64,000 nt of DNA. Source: Absidia repens. Its lineage: Eukaryota; Mucoromycota; Mucoromycetes; Mucorales; Cunninghamellaceae. Below the pieces are notes generated by a model. That model was not told where the DNA came from and did not search any database. It saw only the letters and a program-made list of their open reading frames with translations. Of this stretch, positions 61,677 through 64,000 are shown piece after piece; the stretch's first letter is position 1, and every line of letters starts with the position of its first letter. The position numbers and the translations under genes were made by a program. The stretch is taken from the NCBI GenBank assembly GCA_002105175.1, contig MCGE01000022.1, forward strand, positions 581,781-645,780, read 5' to 3'.

Positions 61677-62140
61677 CTATGACAAAACTATTTGGTAGAT
61701 ATTGACATCACGTTGTTGGAGTGATGATGATGATGACGACGATGGTGATGCTGCTTCTGCTGCTGCTTCTGATGATGATGTTTGTGAAGGTGATGCCAAT
61801 ATTAACTTTTGTTGTTTGTCATTTGATGGGGGAGTAAAAGAGTAGTGCCGCAGTGTAATTGCCTGTTTCTTGGCGTCATTTTCTTGTTGCGAGACATCTT
61901 CTTGTTCATCCAACGCGTCTAAAAATTATCTAACCACTGTTCTTCTGTTTTGTCTTCTTGTTTGTCCAACGCGTCCAAACAGGTATTCAGCCATTGTTCT
62001 TCTGCCTTGTCTTCTTTTTGTACGGTTGATTTTCTTAACATATTGGCGATAAGCACGTATTTGCGTATAGGAAGATCAGTTCGAGTATCATAGTATTCAG
62101 CAAGTTTCGCTTGAGACATCATATATAAAAAATCGGTCAT
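61677..62140 (-). CDS. Small acidic hypothetical protein with a 57-bp tandem duplication and one apparent frameshift
   Basis: Starts at 62140 with MTDFLYMMSQAKLAEYYDTR, then TDLPIRKYVLIANMLRKSTV. Two successive copies of a 19-residue unit (KAEEQWLNTCLDALDKQED and KTEEQWLDNFLDALDEQED) follow. The frame breaks in the second unit, in a T5 run near 61917-61921; the first DNA unit is 57 bp and the second 56 bp, so one base is missing. Downstream the next frame continues with SQQENDAKKQAITLRHYSFT and a Ser/Ala-rich end at 61677. With the base allowed for, the product is about 154 residues. I do not recognise the family; the conserved-looking N-terminus and helical repeat suggest a real small protein. 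Confidence 0.65.
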
Positions 62141-62829
62141 GATAAAAAAAAAAAAAAGAGAGAGGTAGATACAAGCAAGGAAGTAAAAAAGGGAAGAAAA
62201 AAACTCCCTTTTCAAAGAATAACAAAACAACAAAAAAAAAACAAAGTATATATATATATATATACAAATGGGGATGAGTTTATGGAAGGGAGAAAGAGAA
62301 ATAAAAAGAGTAAGCGAAGAAAGAAAGAAATAACGAAAGAACGAAGGAAAAAAATAAAGAGAGAGGAAAAAGGGAGGCTGGGGTGAAATCAATCTTATGC
62401 TGTGAGCAACACGCATAGAATTCAGTCGCCGAAGCTTTCCTCATAAACGAGGCAAATGAGGTGGAATGAGTCTAACAAGCCGGAAAAATAAATAGAATGC
62501 AAACAAAGTAGTAATATTTTTGCCACATCAGAACTCGGGTACTTTAAGCACCTGAACGCGCTATGCTGCTTGCTTTGATTGGCGCAAGTTTTCATGCCCA
62601 TTTTCACACACACACCAACACCCATAGTGTATTATATCATATCAAATCAAATCATGCCATATCCTAATTCCCCTTTTTTCAGCATTCCCAAACATGATAA
62701 TGACACCACTTGATATCACAGTGCAAAAGGTTAAACATATAGCCACACAAATGCACCCAAAGCAAAATAAAAGTCAAATCATCAAGATAATAAAAAGGTG
62801 TAAAACCAAAACCAAAACAAATTATATCT
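62141..62829. other. Intergenic
   Basis: Promoter of the small acidic gene (A/G-rich, with (TA)n at about 62247-62263) and the 3' flank of DCP2. No other gene. Confidence 0.5.
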
Positions 62830-63949
62830 TTATTCTACAACATGTATTGTATTTTCATATAAAAAATCTTGTCTATTCTTTGCTATTCTGGCTGACCCAT
62901 CTTGATGGTTTGTTTTTCGTTGACCTTTTCTTCGGTGATTTAAAAACGATTTGAGTTTGCTATATCAATAAAGAAAAAATAAGAATCAAAAACATAATCT
63001 ACCTAACAAAGAAAAGGAGGAACCAAAATAAAAAATAAAAAATTACCTCATAAATGGCACTACCATATAAAGACGTTTTGATCCTTGTTTCGCGTAATTC
63101 AACTGTCCATTTTGTTGAGGGTCCATGGCCTTGAAGGTTGGTAGATCATTCAAAGGCATCCATTCAATTTGCTAAACAATCAATATAAATGATGATCCAT
63201 GAGTATAATCAATAATCTAGCTATATTTGGAGGACTTACACTAATTTCCTTTCTGGTTTGAGGTGTAAAGTGGGTATTTTCAGGGACACCAATGATGATA
63301 TACAATCGGATCCGTTGTTCTTTCAAAGTAATCTCGATATAGTCGTTTTTGCGTAATAACGGTGAGATATCGTAGCCTGTTTCTTCTAGTACCTAAAATG
63401 CACACCAATCGCAAAAGAAAAATATAACTTGGTAAAGAGCACAGTCAAGAATAGGTCCCGTCGTCCCTCAGAACTTACTTCCCGCACAGCACAGTTGTCA
63501 TTTTCTTCATTTTGGTTGATTTTGCCTTTTGGAAATCCCCAGCCAGCTTTAGAGCTCCATCCCTTGACTAATAAGCATTTGTCCATTGTAGGATTTAGTA
63601 TGATGGCACCACAGACTGGTACTCGTAGTCGATACGTCATAAAGTCGGTATAAGCTTTGTCATGTTTGTGAGCCCACTGTGAAAGAAGTGGGCACTGCTT
63701 GAATAGTAATAAAAGAAGAAAGTAAGGGTTAAGGATAACAAATGATGACAAAACACTGATTTGAAATAGTTAGTACGATAATAAAAGAAAAGGATATTTT
63801 TTGATGAGAAGGTTTTGAGATGGAAGGACGGTAAATCTGGGCGTTGTTCCCGAATGAAGTCTTCATAAAACCAATGTGCTTGTTCCACTTGGAAACAAAT
63901 ACGTTCCACTTTAGCCAGTTCCACATCAGGTACATTGATAATAAATCGA
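62830..63949 (-). CDS. DCP2: mRNA-decapping enzyme Dcp2 (5' end beyond the window), with an AT-AC intron
   Basis: Nudix hydrolase that removes the m7G cap and commits mRNA to 5'-3' decay. Visible exons: 63949-63798, 63705-63479, 63392-63240, 63171-63047, 62959-62830; the first begins at an acceptor, so N-terminal exon(s) lie past the right edge. It carries the N-terminal (box A) domain (FIINVPDVELAKVERICFQV, HWFYEDFIREQRPDLPSFHL), CPLLSQW, the Nudix box GFPKGKINQNEENDNCAVRE joined to VLEETGYDI, and box B (KRLYMVVPFMSKLKSFL). Only about 35 residues follow box B, unlike the long tails of yeast Dcp2. The first visible intron (63797-63706) has ATATCC...AC ends. S. pombe Dcp2, as I recall it, aligns without a gap through that junction. 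Confidence 0.93.
63706..63797 (-). other. Probable U12-type AT-AC intron in DCP2
   Basis: Ninety-two nt starting ATATCCTTTT (U12 donor consensus), with TCCTTAAC (U12 branch-site consensus) about 23 nt before the terminal TTAC. Removing it gives FSSKIFKQCPLL with the correct frame and length; no GT..AG alternative does. Confidence 0.8.
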
Positions 63950-64000
63950 CTAGAATAAAATGTAACAGAATAAAGAAATGTTAGTTGACTGAAATAAAAG

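Noticed and set aside
63706..63797. A conventional U2 intron in DCP2 using GTACTAAC as donor
   Set aside because: The joined frame does not read into CPLLSQW, and it would add residues absent from homologues; TACTAAC here may be chance.

Overview
The window looks like nuclear DNA of an early-diverging filamentous fungus, most likely Mucoromycota (Mucorales-like). The evidence is the dense short GT..AG introns (about 60 to 150 nt), A/T-rich intergenic DNA full of poly-T/poly-A tracts and microsatellites, and fungal families such as kexin, GH72 glucanosyltransferase, PDAT, a Zn2Cys6 regulator, a Yap-type bZIP and striatin. The genus is a guess. I see no rRNA, tRNA, CRISPR array or intact transposon.

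Layout, left to right. 1-368 (-): start of a mitochondrial-targeted protein cut by the left edge. 648-1724 (+): complex I NDUFS8. 2066-4593 (+): TM9/EMP70. 5005-7796 (+): kexin with one frameshift. 8039-8670 (+): QCR7. 9124-10557 (+): F-box protein. 11847-13685 (-): ACOT9-like thioesterase. 16098-18707 (-): Ark1/Prk1/AAK-type kinase with two frameshifts. 19000-20147 (-): CBS-domain protein. 22850-23257 (-): NDUFA4/B12D. 24210-24860 (-): Cbf1/USF-like bHLH factor. 25755-28856 (-): striatin. 32134-33945 (-): Yap/AP-1 bZIP. 34193-34590 (-): small hypothetical. 35488-36346 (-): ankyrin protein. 38430-42569 (-): 1191-residue tail-anchored protein of unknown function. 42868-45445 (+): PDAT/Lro1. 47284-51175 (-): Mad1. 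51434-53056 (-): GH72 Gas/Gel. 54641-56230 (+): glutamate 5-kinase. 57858-61404 (-): Zn2Cys6 regulator. 61677-62140 (-): small hypothetical with one frameshift. 62830 to the right edge (-): DCP2. I built the models exon by exon; coding length is a multiple of three for every complete gene except the three with frameshifts, and those become whole when single bases are allowed for.

The genes are mostly unrelated housekeeping functions. Three respiratory-chain subunits (NDUFS8, QCR7, NDUFA4) share the left third, but no operon-like logic is seen.

The most notable signals are: (1) an apparent U12-type AT-AC intron in DCP2; (2) a dispersed intergenic repeat, seven copies in 64 kb and on both strands, with a CCGCCCACGTG-type box at one end, a pyrimidine tract, a GGG-GAAA-CCC hairpin core and an AATAAA end, sharing the window with a bHLH factor of the CACGTG-binding class; (3) four places where exactly one base is missing from otherwise good genes; (4) an 11-nt microexon inside a zinc-cluster domain; (5) an acidic C-terminal extension on Mad1.
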